Below are positions 57,177 through 64,000 of a stretch of DNA of 64,000 nucleotides, piece by piece. Position 1 is the first letter of the stretch, and the number at the start of each line of letters is the position of its first letter. Source of the stretch: Bacteroidetes bacterium 37-13 (GTDB lineage: Bacteria > Bacteroidota > Bacteroidia > Chitinophagales > LD1); NCBI GenBank assembly GCA_001897535.1, contig MKTC01000020.1:57182-121181 (forward strand), in the 5' to 3' direction. A program made the position numbers and the translations under genes. The notes beneath the pieces were generated by a model. It was given only the letters and a program-made list of their open reading frames with translations, was not told the DNA's origin and did no database searches.

Positions 57177-58175
57177 TTATTGTTTTAGTTTCCAAATGGA
57201 ACCATTTTTAGTAGTTAATTTTACTAATTTCCCTTTTTCGGTTAATTCATCCAGCAGTTGCTCACTTTCTTTTCTGCCTGTTCCTGATAGCTCAGAAAAT
57301 TCTTTAGCTGTTAAGGTTTGATATTTTGCAAAAATGTTCTCCCAGTTTTTCTTGTATTCACTTTTACTTGCATTTGGAGCCAGTTTCAACACGGCCACTT
57401 CGTAGAATGAATAGGGTTTAGAGCCATATACAAATTCTTTATTTCCTTTTTCATCTACAAAAAACATTGTCGGGAAACCTCTTACGCCCAGTTCTTTTCC
57501 GAGTTTTAAATCTTCCTGAAACAGTTCTTTGGCATTACCATCAAAATCTGCTTTGAGTTGAACAACATTCAAGCCCACTTTTTTTGCCGCTGTTTCAATG
57601 TGTTCCCATTTGGCAATATTTTTCTTCTGCAGAAAAACCATTTCTCTGATTTCACGAAGAAACAGAATAGCTTTTTCATTGTGTTGCATCTGAGCAGCTT
57701 TAAAAGCAATGGATGGGGGATAAGAAGAATTCAACGGGTCTTCCAGCCACAGATCGCCATCAATAGGCATATCGTAATATACACTTACTTCGTCCCAATG
57801 ATGGGCTACATCAGAAGGTTTACTTATGCCGCCACTATTGTAACTCCAATCAGGTAACAAGCCACCCATGCGGTATTCAATTTCAATGCTGTTGCCGTAT
57901 TCAAGTTTGAGTTTACGTAACTGTGGCTCTATACCCCAGCACGATGAACAAATTGGGTCGGTATAGTAAATGACTTTGACTGATTTATTAGATGCTTGTG
58001 CGATGGTTGTTGTGCTATCTTTTTTTTTGCCAATTGGCATTTCACACATTCCTGTTTCTATGTCGCATAAAAGCGGATTGTTTTCTTTTGATTCCATTTT
58101 ACCTTGTGTTTGTGTTTTGCAGCTTAAACTGCAAAATGTTAAAAATCCTATAATTGCAAATTCAGAGAAATTCAT
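57177..58175 (-). CDS. DsbA/FrnE-like thioredoxin-fold protein, exported
   Basis: A 332-residue protein. The N-terminal hydrophobic segment (FSEFAIIGFLTFCSLSC) may be a lipoprotein signal ending at Cys19, though the lipobox is imperfect. The thioredoxin fold starts at VKVIYYTDPICSSCWG with redox Cys76 and Cys79, has a helical insert with DVAHHWDEVSVYYDMP, and ends with GVRGFPTMFFVD containing the cis-Pro. The C-terminal 65 residues (LTAKEFSELSGTGRKESEQ) look like a small winged helix, an unusual addition for an exported protein. First gene of the five-gene run that continues with DoxX. Confidence 0.85.
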   Translation of the reverse strand: MNFSEFAIIGFLTFCSLSCKTQTQGKMESKENNPLLCDIETGMCEMPIGKKKDSTTTIAQASNKSVKVIYYTDPICSSCWGIEPQLRKLKLEYGNSIEIEYRMGGLLPDWSYNSGGISKPSDVAHHWDEVSVYYDMPIDGDLWLEDPLNSSYPPSIAFKAAQMQHNEKAILFLREIREMVFLQKKNIAKWEHIETAAKKVGLNVVQLKADFDGNAKELFQEDLKLGKELGVRGFPTMFFVDEKGNKEFVYGSKPYSFYEVAVLKLAPNASKSEYKKNWENIFAKYQTLTAKEFSELSGTGRKESEQLLDELTEKGKLVKLTTKNGSIWKLKQ

Positions 58176-58198
58176 GCGTTGAGTTGTTTCATATTAGT

Positions 58199-58237
58199 AG
58201 GTAGTGTAATCATCACATTGATGATACTACCTTTTTT
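58199..58237 (+). terminator. Terminator-like hairpin facing against the operon
   Basis: A two-part stem, AGGTAGT/ACTACCT (58199-58205, 58226-58232) and ATCATCA/TGATGAT (58209-58215, 58219-58225), with a three-base bulge, ends in six T (58232-58237). It is a good plus-strand terminator, although the genes here run on the minus strand. It lies between YceI and the DsbA-like gene. Confidence 0.6.
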
Positions 58238-58322
58238 ATTGAAAATTTGTATTCTCGATACATTCCGCAATGCTGTGGAACACTCGAATTGACAAATTCT
58301 ATTTCAAATGCATAACCATTTT

Positions 58323-58865
58323 TTAAGATTGTTTTACAAATTGAATTTCTCCTGCAATTTTCACTTCTTCACTTACCAACACACCGCCAGTTTCTAACGC
58401 TGCGTTCCAGTTTAGTCCCCAATCCTTACGGTTGATTTTTCCTTCTACAGAGAAACCTGCTTTTTCATTTCCCCAAGGGTCTTTATTTATTCCACCAAAT
58501 TCCACTTCTAGTTTTATTTCTTTACTTATTCCTTTAATGGTAAGCAAACCTTTCAACTCATATTCATCATCGTCTTTTTGTTTGAATGAAGTGCTTTTAA
58601 ACGAAAGTTCTTTGTGGTTTTCTGCATCAAAGAAGTCGGCAGATTTCAGGTGGTTGTCTCTGTCGGTGTTGTTGGTGTTGATAGACGAAGCATCAACACT
58701 GACATTCAAAGTTGATTTCAGAATATCATCACCGTCCACTTCAACCGTGAAGTTTTTGAATTCACCTTTAACATTGGCAATCATCATGTGTTTTACTTTA
58801 AAAGTAAGTTCACTGTGTGCTGGGTCTAAAACCCATTTTGTTGTTTTTTGAGTTGCTGTTTCCAT
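58323..58865 (-). CDS. YceI-family lipid/isoprenoid-binding protein
   Basis: A 180-residue lipocalin-like protein. WVLDPAHSELTFKVKHMMIANVKG and LTIKGISKEIKLEVEFGG are YceI family features; relatives bind polyisoprenoids such as quinones. There is no signal peptide, so it would be cytoplasmic, unlike E. coli YceI. It lies 97 bases downstream of the AraC regulator and 147 bases upstream of the DsbA-like gene, on the same strand. Confidence 0.92.
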   Translation of the reverse strand: METATQKTTKWVLDPAHSELTFKVKHMMIANVKGEFKNFTVEVDGDDILKSTLNVSVDASSINTNNTDRDNHLKSADFFDAENHKELSFKSTSFKQKDDDEYELKGLLTIKGISKEIKLEVEFGGINKDPWGNEKAGFSVEGKINRKDWGLNWNAALETGGVLVSEEVKIAGEIQFVKQS

Positions 58866-58962
58866 TTTTCTATTGTTTTAAATGATTAATAAATTTCACA
58901 CTACAAAGGTGCAAACATTTATTAGGCAATGGGTAACAGTATTTGGAATATGAGTTGTAAAA

Positions 58963-59793
58963 TCAGGAAAGGAGCTTTTTCATCTCTTCCCGAAACTCAG
59001 AGGGGGTTTGTCCGGTTCTTTTCTTGAAAACATTGGTGAAGTAGGCTTTCTCATTGTAACCCAAGTCAAAACCTATTTCAGAAATGTTTTTATCGGAATG
59101 GGTTAATTGATTTTTGGCTTCAATGAGTTTTCGGGTTTCAATAATCTCGGTTACTGTTTGCTGAAGAATATTTTTACAGATAATATTCAGATTTCTTGCA
59201 GACATAAACAACTTTTCAGCATAGAACTCCACTCCAACAGGTCGTTGATAGTTTTCTTCAAGGATTTTCAGAAAGTTTTGTAAGGTAGTGTTTTGCGTAG
59301 AGATAAGGTTATTTTCAATCGGCTCAATCTTTTTTATTTCTGATTCAATCATGATGAATAGTGCATTGAGCAAATGCCTCACTACGCTCAGGTCCGGGTT
59401 TTCCTGTTGCATTTCTCCATTTATAATTTCGCACAAAGTGGTTAGGCGATTAAAGCAATAATCGTTTGGCAGCTTTAGTGTAGCGTGATTATGATAATTG
59501 GAATAAAGCTGAAAGGTAATTTCAGGAATGAATTCGCTCTTAAATCGCATTACCCACATGTTGCATTTGCCATTCTTTAATTTTGGAATAACGCGATGAA
59601 CCTTTCCTTTAGTAACAAAACTTACAAGCGGTGCGTCAAGTATGGTGGTCTTGAAATCAATAAAATGTTCTAATTGCCCTTCCACGCCAATAATCAATTC
59701 TTCAAAGTCATGTTTATGTGGTTCATCAGGCGAAGCAGAAATTTTAGTTGCTTCTGCTTCGTCCACTTTAAATATTTTGAAAAGTTGATTCAT
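58963..59793 (-). CDS. AraC-family transcriptional regulator
   Basis: A 276-residue regulator with an N-terminal cupin-like sensor (EPHKHDFEELIIGVEGQLEHFIDF) and a C-terminal double helix-turn-helix (EFYAEKLFMSARNLNIICKN and SEIGFDLGYNEKAYFTNVFKKRTGQTPSEFR). It is the first gene of the minus-strand module and probably controls the YceI-to-TRIC genes, by position. The effector is unknown. The segment upstream has TAACTTTA, a near match to the -7 box, about 10 bases from the ATG. Confidence 0.93.
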   Translation of the reverse strand: MNQLFKIFKVDEAEATKISASPDEPHKHDFEELIIGVEGQLEHFIDFKTTILDAPLVSFVTKGKVHRVIPKLKNGKCNMWVMRFKSEFIPEITFQLYSNYHNHATLKLPNDYCFNRLTTLCEIINGEMQQENPDLSVVRHLLNALFIMIESEIKKIEPIENNLISTQNTTLQNFLKILEENYQRPVGVEFYAEKLFMSARNLNIICKNILQQTVTEIIETRKLIEAKNQLTHSDKNISEIGFDLGYNEKAYFTNVFKKRTGQTPSEFREEMKKLLS

Positions 59794-60000
59794 GGTTTTA
59801 AAGTTAGGAATTTAATAAAGCGTTGGGGGGAAGTGGCTCTTTTGGTTTTGCCTTCGTGATGGCTTGTGCGGCTGGCAAAAAATAAAACTTCTTTGTGTTG
59901 GCTGTCGTGTATGGCAGTCTTTCCATATCGTTTTTTTACTAAAGTTGTTTGTTCCATGTCTGTCAGTTCAATGGTTGCACAGTCCCCATAGGGTTTCCGC

Positions 60001-60264
60001 TAACGTCAGTCTGTCTAATAACCTAATTTCCTCATTGATTCGTCCGCAAGACTACGCAAATCTCTCCAATTTCAGGCACTTAAAATGAGATATATTTTAG
60101 AGAGTGAATTACATTTTTGGAAAAGAAATTAGGTAACGGCAGTCCGTCTAAAAACTCAAAACGAACCTGCCAAGAATCGAATATATAATTTTTTCAAAGA
60201 TAGGACTCCGTGTAATTTATTTTAAAAGCGCTTCATTTTTTAGTTTTTAGACAGTTTGACGGTT
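60001..60264. repeat. Nested repeat element with three copies of an 18-base motif
   Basis: TAACGTCAGTCTGTCTAA (60001-60018) and TAACGGCAGTCCGTCTAA (60134-60151) are direct repeats (16 of 18). A third, inverted copy is at 60247-60264 (14 of 18 to the first). Between the direct copies lies an inverted pair, CCTAATTTC (60022-60030) and GAAATTAGG (60125-60133). GTCTAAAAACT (60146-60156) and AGTTTTTAGAC (60242-60252) form a second inverted pair. Confidence 0.7.
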
Positions 60265-60290
60265 CTGGGCTTGCCTAAGGCGGGCATTTT

Positions 60291-60390
60291 AGAACTAATG
60301 TTGATGCGAGAACCGAACTTAAAATATAATACAAAAGTTCAAACGGTGCAATTCACCCCTGCATGCGTTCAAACCGCTTGTTAGGTGCAT
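60291..60390. repeat. Dispersed intergenic repeat, copy A
   Basis: Shares with copy B (63681-63764) an ACTAAnGTTGAT...GAACTT block and a TGCAnTTCACCCC...CAAACCGCT block in the same order and orientation. It ends with GTTAGGTGCA. Confidence 0.55.
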
Positions 60391-60406
60391 GCCCTTGTGT
60401 TTCAGC

Positions 60407-60823
60407 TTATAAGTTGTCTGTTACAAACTGTCTGCAATACTCCTTTATTAGCCGTCTGACTTTTCTAAATTCGACAATGATTTCTTCATCTGTTCCTGTC
60501 GCTTTTCCTGGGTCTTGAAAATTTTGATGAAACTTTTTTGCTTTGGTCGGAAAGTATGGACAACGCTCTTTTGCATTATCGCAAACAGTAATTACAAAAT
60601 CAAAGTCAATGTTGCGATATTCGTCAATATTGTTTGATGTATGATTTGAAATGTCAATGTCGTCTTCTTGCATTGTCGCAATGGCTTTGGGATTTACTCC
60701 GTGTGTTTCAACTCCTGCACTGTAAACATCGGCTTTATTGTCTGCAAAGTATCGTAAGTAACCTTCGGCTATTTGACTTCTACAACTGTTACCAGTGCAA
60801 AGCACTAAAATTTTCTTTGTCAT
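60407..60823 (-). CDS. arsC: Arsenate reductase, low-molecular-weight phosphatase type
   Basis: A 138-residue thioredoxin-coupled arsenate reductase. The P-loop [10 protein letters not shown] gives catalytic Cys9, and the redox pair is Cys81 and Cys88 in [15 protein letters not shown]. The pattern matches S. aureus/B. subtilis ArsC. It is the last gene of the arsenic operon and overlaps the ACR3 stop by 4 bases, so translation is coupled. Confidence 0.95.
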   Translation of the reverse strand: MTKKILVLCTGNSCRSQIAEGYLRYFADNKADVYSAGVETHGVNPKAIATMQEDDIDISNHTSNNIDEYRNIDFDFVITVCDNAKERCPYFPTKAKKFHQNFQDPGKATGTDEEIIVEFRKVRRLIKEYCRQFVTDNL

Positions 60824-61854
60824 TTCGTGTAATATTTTTGTTTTAGGAATAAGCTAACTTTAACCAATAAAATTAGAACTGGAACTTCTACCAATGGTCC
60901 GATAACGCCTACAAATGCCTGTGGTGAGTTGATGCCGAAGACAGCAATAGCAACAGCAATTGCCAATTCAAAGTTGTTGCCTGTGGCTGTAAATGCTATG
61001 GAAGCGTTTTTGTCGTAAGGGATTTTCATCGCTTTATTGATGAAAAAACTCACGAAAAACATCAGTACAAAATAGATGATTAATGGAATGGCTATTTTGA
61101 TGACATCAAAAGGTAATTCTACAATTTTGTTTCCTTTTAAACTGAACATTAAAACAATCGTCAGCAAAAGTGCAATCAGTGTTATAGGAGAAATCTTCGG
61201 AACAAATTTACGATTATACCAATCTTTCCCTTTTTGTTTTATCAAAATATATCGGGTAAGAAAACCTGCAAAAAACGGAATGCCCAAATATATCAATACA
61301 CTTTCTGTAACAGCACTCATTGAAACGCTTACATCAAAATTGCCCAAGCCTAAATATTTAGGCAAAACATTGATGAAAAGCCAAACAAAAAAGCTATACG
61401 ATAGAATTTGAAAAATACTATTCAAAGCAACAAGCATAGCTGTGTATTCTCTGTTGGCTTTGGCTAAATCACTCCAAACAATGACCATTGCGATACACCT
61501 TGCCAAACCAATTAAGATAAGACCTGTCATATATTCAGGTTCGTTTCGTAAAAACAAAACGGCTAATCCAAACATCAATAATGTACCAATTACCCAATTG
61601 AGGATTAAGGAAATGGTGATGGCTTTTTTATCCTGTACTACTCTGGGCAACAAAGAATAATCTACTTTTGCTAATGGTGGATACATCATTAAAATTAATC
61701 CGATTGCCAATGGAATATTAGTTGTTCCGATTGAAACGGCATTGATATTAGTAGGAATATTTGGAAAAAAATATCCCAAACCAACACCAATTGCCATTGC
61801 TAAAAATATCCAGACCGTCAGATAACGGTCTAAGAACTTCATTTTAATATTCAT
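60820..61854 (-). CDS. Arsenite efflux permease, ACR3 family
   Basis: A 344-residue ten-helix arsenite exporter. The conserved Cys120 lies in [14 protein letters not shown], and [20 protein letters not shown] is the late signature near the conserved Glu. The start ATG is 61854; an ATG four codons later is possible. It overlaps the OsmC-like gene by 11 bases and the arsC start by 4. Confidence 0.94.
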   Translation of the reverse strand: MNIKMKFLDRYLTVWIFLAMAIGVGLGYFFPNIPTNINAVSIGTTNIPLAIGLILMMYPPLAKVDYSLLPRVVQDKKAITISLILNWVIGTLLMFGLAVLFLRNEPEYMTGLILIGLARCIAMVIVWSDLAKANREYTAMLVALNSIFQILSYSFFVWLFINVLPKYLGLGNFDVSVSMSAVTESVLIYLGIPFFAGFLTRYILIKQKGKDWYNRKFVPKISPITLIALLLTIVLMFSLKGNKIVELPFDVIKIAIPLIIYFVLMFFVSFFINKAMKIPYDKNASIAFTATGNNFELAIAVAIAVFGINSPQAFVGVIGPLVEVPVLILLVKVSLFLKQKYYTK

Positions 61855-62257
61855 CGTTTTTTACTTGAATAATTTCTCCATTTATAGTGCACGATAACTT
61901 TACGGTATTGTAGATTGTGCCAAATTTTTCAATATTCTTCTTTAGCAATACGGTATTTATATTTTCATCAGCACTGTAAATAATTAACTTGTAATTTATA
62001 TTATCCATTTTCACAGGTTTTTCCGTGCGAATAGCGGACACATTTACTACGGCTTTTGCATAAGTGAAATTCATCATAGCAGAAAATCGTTCTACATTTT
62101 TTAGCATACACGCAGCAAAAGCTCCTAAAAAAAGCTCGGCAGGATTAGGTAAAATTTCTGCTGAATTTGAAGTCGTTCCAAAAGCTATCTCATTTTGCTT
62201 TATTTGTAGTATCGCATCTTTTGTTGAAACAGATGAAGCCTTAATTTGATATTCCAT
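61844..62257 (-). CDS. OsmC-like protein in the ars operon
   Basis: A 137-residue OsmC/Ohr-fold protein. Key segments are [33 protein letters not shown], with Cys75 as the likely peroxidatic or thiol residue, and [21 protein letters not shown] with the second Cys. OsmC/Ohr proteins reduce organic peroxides. Within an ars operon it may deal with oxidant stress or organoarsenicals; this is inference. The ATG at 62257 is preferred because the longer frame overlaps arsM with a non-conserved tail. Confidence 0.85.
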   Translation of the reverse strand: MEYQIKASSVSTKDAILQIKQNEIAFGTTSNSAEILPNPAELFLGAFAACMLKNVERFSAMMNFTYAKAVVNVSAIRTEKPVKMDNINYKLIIYSADENINTVLLKKNIEKFGTIYNTVKLSCTINGEIIQVKNDEY

Positions 62258-62267
62258 AATTATTTTT

Positions 62268-63107
62268 TTAGCAACATTTCGAACTTGGTGAACAACAATC
62301 CACTGGCTTTTCGGCATAAACTGTTATGCTTCTAATTACCGTATCGTTTGCTTTGTATTGCGTAATTTCTTCTTCATTTAGATAATCCTTCAAAATATCG
62401 TCAGGCACAATGATTGGTTTGTCTTTCTGAATTTGCATATTGACAAACCCCACTTTTCCTATATAGCTCAAATATTCGTCTTTGTCGATGGCACTTGCAA
62501 CGCAACCTGCATACATTTCTGCCGCAGATTTAATTTTTTCAGGTAATTCTCCTGTCAAAACAATATCCGATATACTGAAATGTCCGCCTGGTTTTAAAAC
62601 TCTATACATTTCTGCAAAAACAGCTTGTTTATTCGGTACAAGATTTAAAACACAATTACTCACAATCACATCAGCAACATTTGCAGTAATAGGCATTTTT
62701 TCAATATCGCCTTGTCTAAACTCAACATTATTGAAACCCAATTTTTCAGCATTGTTTCGGGCTTTGTCTATCATTGCCTCTGTAAAGTCAATACCAATTA
62801 CTTTTCCTGTTTCACCAGTTTCTGCTCTGGCAACAAAGCAATCATTACCAGCTCCGCTACCCAAATCAATTACGGTGTCTCCTTTTTTGATTTTGGCAAA
62901 TTGGGTGGGCAAACCGCAACCCAAACCTAAATCAGCGTCTGGATTGTAGCCTTCAACGTTGTTGTATTCTTCACTCATAATGTTATACACTTCGGTACTA
63001 CAACTACCGGCACCACAACAAGATGAAGCGTTGGTTTCTTTGTCTTGCAAGGCTATTTCACTGTATTTCTGCCTTACCATTTCTTTGATTTCTTGCTCTG
63101 TGTTCAT
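62268..63107 (-). CDS. arsM: Arsenite S-adenosylmethionine methyltransferase
   Basis: A 279-residue ArsM. SAM motif VIDLGSGAGNDC (residues 79-90), acidic IGIDFTEAM and the arsenic-binding Cys candidates Cys64, Cys152 (VSNCVLNLVP) and Cys202 (YAGCVASAI) are present. Extra Cys pairs lie at the N-terminus (SSCCGAGSC) and C-terminus (DCCSPSSKCC). It methylates As(III) to volatile or more toxic organic forms. ATG 63107 is chosen over an upstream start lacking conservation. arsR lies 29 bases upstream. Confidence 0.94.
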   Translation of the reverse strand: MNTEQEIKEMVRQKYSEIALQDKETNASSCCGAGSCSTEVYNIMSEEYNNVEGYNPDADLGLGCGLPTQFAKIKKGDTVIDLGSGAGNDCFVARAETGETGKVIGIDFTEAMIDKARNNAEKLGFNNVEFRQGDIEKMPITANVADVIVSNCVLNLVPNKQAVFAEMYRVLKPGGHFSISDIVLTGELPEKIKSAAEMYAGCVASAIDKDEYLSYIGKVGFVNMQIQKDKPIIVPDDILKDYLNEEEITQYKANDTVIRSITVYAEKPVDCCSPSSKCC

Positions 63108-63136
63108 TGTTTTTAATTTTATTAATTTAAGATTGA

Positions 63137-63463
63137 TTAACAGCAATTTTGCTTGCTAACTGTTGTGATTATTTTTGAAAAATAATTTTTAAGGACTTCA
63201 AAAGTTTTTTCGTCAATGCAGTAGCAAATCGCATTGCCTTCGATGCTTCCTTTGATTAGCCCAGCGTTTTTAAGTTCTTTAAGATGTTGCGAAACAGTTG
63301 GTTGAGCAAGCGGTAATTCGTTTACGATGTCTCCGCAAATACAAGTGTTTACTTTCAACAAATGCTCTATGATAGCCACTCTTGCAGGATGTCCCAATGC
63401 TTTTGCAATAGTTGCGATTTGATTTTGTTGGTCAGTAAAATGATCTGTTTTTGTAGCTCCCAT
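63137..63463 (-). CDS. arsR: ArsR-family arsenic-responsive repressor
   Basis: A 108-residue winged-helix repressor. The sensor Cys41 and Cys43 lie in NTCICGDIVNEL before the recognition helix PLAQPTVSQHLKELK, and two Cys end the protein (QNCC). It would release its operator when As(III) binds. It is the first gene of arsR-arsM-osmC-ACR3-arsC, all on the minus strand. Confidence 0.94.
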   Translation of the reverse strand: MGATKTDHFTDQQNQIATIAKALGHPARVAIIEHLLKVNTCICGDIVNELPLAQPTVSQHLKELKNAGLIKGSIEGNAICYCIDEKTFEVLKNYFSKIITTVSKQNCC

Positions 63464-63483
63464 TGTTGTCTTGCTTCATTATT

Positions 63484-63495
63484 ATATTGCAATAT
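63484..63495 (-). promoter_or_regulatory. Candidate ArsR operator
   Basis: ATATTGCAATAT is a perfect 12-base palindrome 21 bases upstream of the arsR start, a position expected for autoregulation. No other near-perfect palindrome of this length is seen in the region. Confidence 0.5.
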
Positions 63496-63680
63496 TACGA
63501 TAAAGATTTAAATCAGTAAAACAAAAATCAAAAAGTTTTAAATTTTGTCGGGTGGTGGGTTGGTTTGGTTTGTCCTTTTTTTGTCAGTCGGTTGATGTAT
63601 GCACGGTCGTCTGTAGGGTTGCACCTAAGATTTCAAGTCTTAGCGAAGAAGCGGATTTCGGAGCATTAAACTGTCAACCC

Positions 63681-63764
63681 AGCACTAAAGTTGATTTGAA
63701 AAACTGAACTTGAATTTATGCACTTCACCCCGCCATTACGCCAAACCGCTGTGCCTGTTGCACG
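63681..63764. repeat. Dispersed intergenic repeat, copy B
   Basis: Diverged second copy of the element at 60291-60390: ACTAAAGTTGAT...GAACTT, then TGCACTTCACCCC...CAAACCGCT. It lies between the ars promoter and the IS1182-type transposase. Confidence 0.55.
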
Positions 63765-63846
63765 ACTCAAAAGTAAAATAAAAATTAGAATACAAAAAAT
63801 GTCATAACAATTTGATTATTAGTTAAATATGTATATTTTTTGCACT

Positions 63847-64000
63847 ATGCAGGGACATAAAAAATTCAATCCGCAACTCTTTTACCAACTCAGCTTAGAC
63901 GGCTTGGTTCCTCAAGACAATTTCTACCGCAAAGTAAATCGCGAATTAGAGTTTGGATTTTTATATTCCGAAACCAAAAAATACTATGGTACAGAAGGTC
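63847..64000 (+). CDS. IS1182-family transposase, 5' part only
   Basis: The first 51 codons of a transposase cut by the window end. GHKKFNPQLFYQLSLDGLVP, DNFYRKVNRELE, FLYSETKKYYGTEG follow the DUF772/IS1182 N-terminal pattern. The catalytic DDE core lies outside. The upstream end of the element cannot be placed without its partner repeat. Confidence 0.85.
   Translation, partial: MQGHKKFNPQLFYQLSLDGLVPQDNFYRKVNRELEFGFLYSETKKYYGTEG

Larger units (their letters stand above)
59794..60406. other. 613-base gene-free junction between stress module and ars operon
   Basis: No plausible gene. It holds the AraC upstream region (59794-59990), then a nested repeat element (60001-60264) and a copy of a dispersed repeat (60291-60390), each described separately. 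Confidence 0.7.
63464..63846. other. 383-base gap holding ars control region and dispersed repeat
   Basis: No gene. It includes the arsR promoter region with a palindrome at 63484-63495, a copy of the dispersed repeat (63681-63764) and the presumed left end of the IS1182-family element. Confidence 0.6.

Noticed and set aside
60330..60392. Integron attC site
   Set aside because: One box-like sequence is present, but no convincing partner box, no cassette gene between sites and no integrase in the window. Kept only as a hypothesis in the repeat finding.
62482..62949. 155-codon frame opposite arsM
   Set aside because: Shadow of arsM; no family resemblance and the minus-strand gene is certain.

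Overview
The window is a low-GC chromosomal segment of a member of the Bacteroidota, probably a gliding or surface-active environmental lineage of the Chitinophagia/Saprospiria kind. Support comes from several secreted proteins with type IX secretion (T9SS) sorting domains of type A and type B, a SprB-repeat protein next to a PorP/SprF-like protein, menaquinone synthesis (menD), a free-standing DUF3098 gene beside ftsX, and several TAnnTTTG promoter elements typical of the phylum. No rRNA, tRNA or CRISPR array was seen.

Bases 1-52873 are mostly chromosomal core. The layout is: the 3' end of rsgA; a carbamoyltransferase with an SxtJ-like membrane protein; a gene-free stretch with an RNA-like hairpin series ahead of two T9SS cargo proteins; DUF4105, purC, a YyaL/SSP411-type protein and recF; a TPR protein with an outer-membrane barrel; an M48 protease, an NlpC/P60 peptidase, rlmD and menD; a pyrimidine block (phosphoribosyltransferase, ArsC/Spx-like protein, pyrR, pyrB); a CapA-like protein that has lost its metal ligands; a T9SS-exported GH5 glycosidase; clpP, folB and hutU; an ftsX-DUF3098-uppP-truB-ribF-permease run; a 13-repeat SprB-like adhesin with its PorP partner; nhaA and sdaA; a collagen-like secreted protein with a small beta-clip-like partner; and lpdA.

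From 52874 to the window end the character changes to accessory DNA. A decayed IS3-family element (53021-54518) is followed by two minus-strand modules. The first, 54660-59793, is an AraC regulator with YceI, DsbA/FrnE-like, DoxX, DUF417 (RclC-like), LigB/DODA-type dioxygenase and TRIC-type channel genes; it looks like a redox or quinone stress module. The second, 60407-63463, is an arsenic operon: arsR, arsM, osmC, ACR3, arsC. A truncated IS1182-family transposase starts at 63847. The gaps between these units carry related, palindrome-rich intergenic repeats (52957-52980, 60001-60264, 60291-60390, 63681-63764). They mark module junctions and are the most unusual non-coding structure in the window.

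The modules fit a surface-associated heterotroph: T9SS displays adhesins and a glycosidase, envelope genes support the cell wall, and the island adds arsenic and probable oxidant or electrophile defence.
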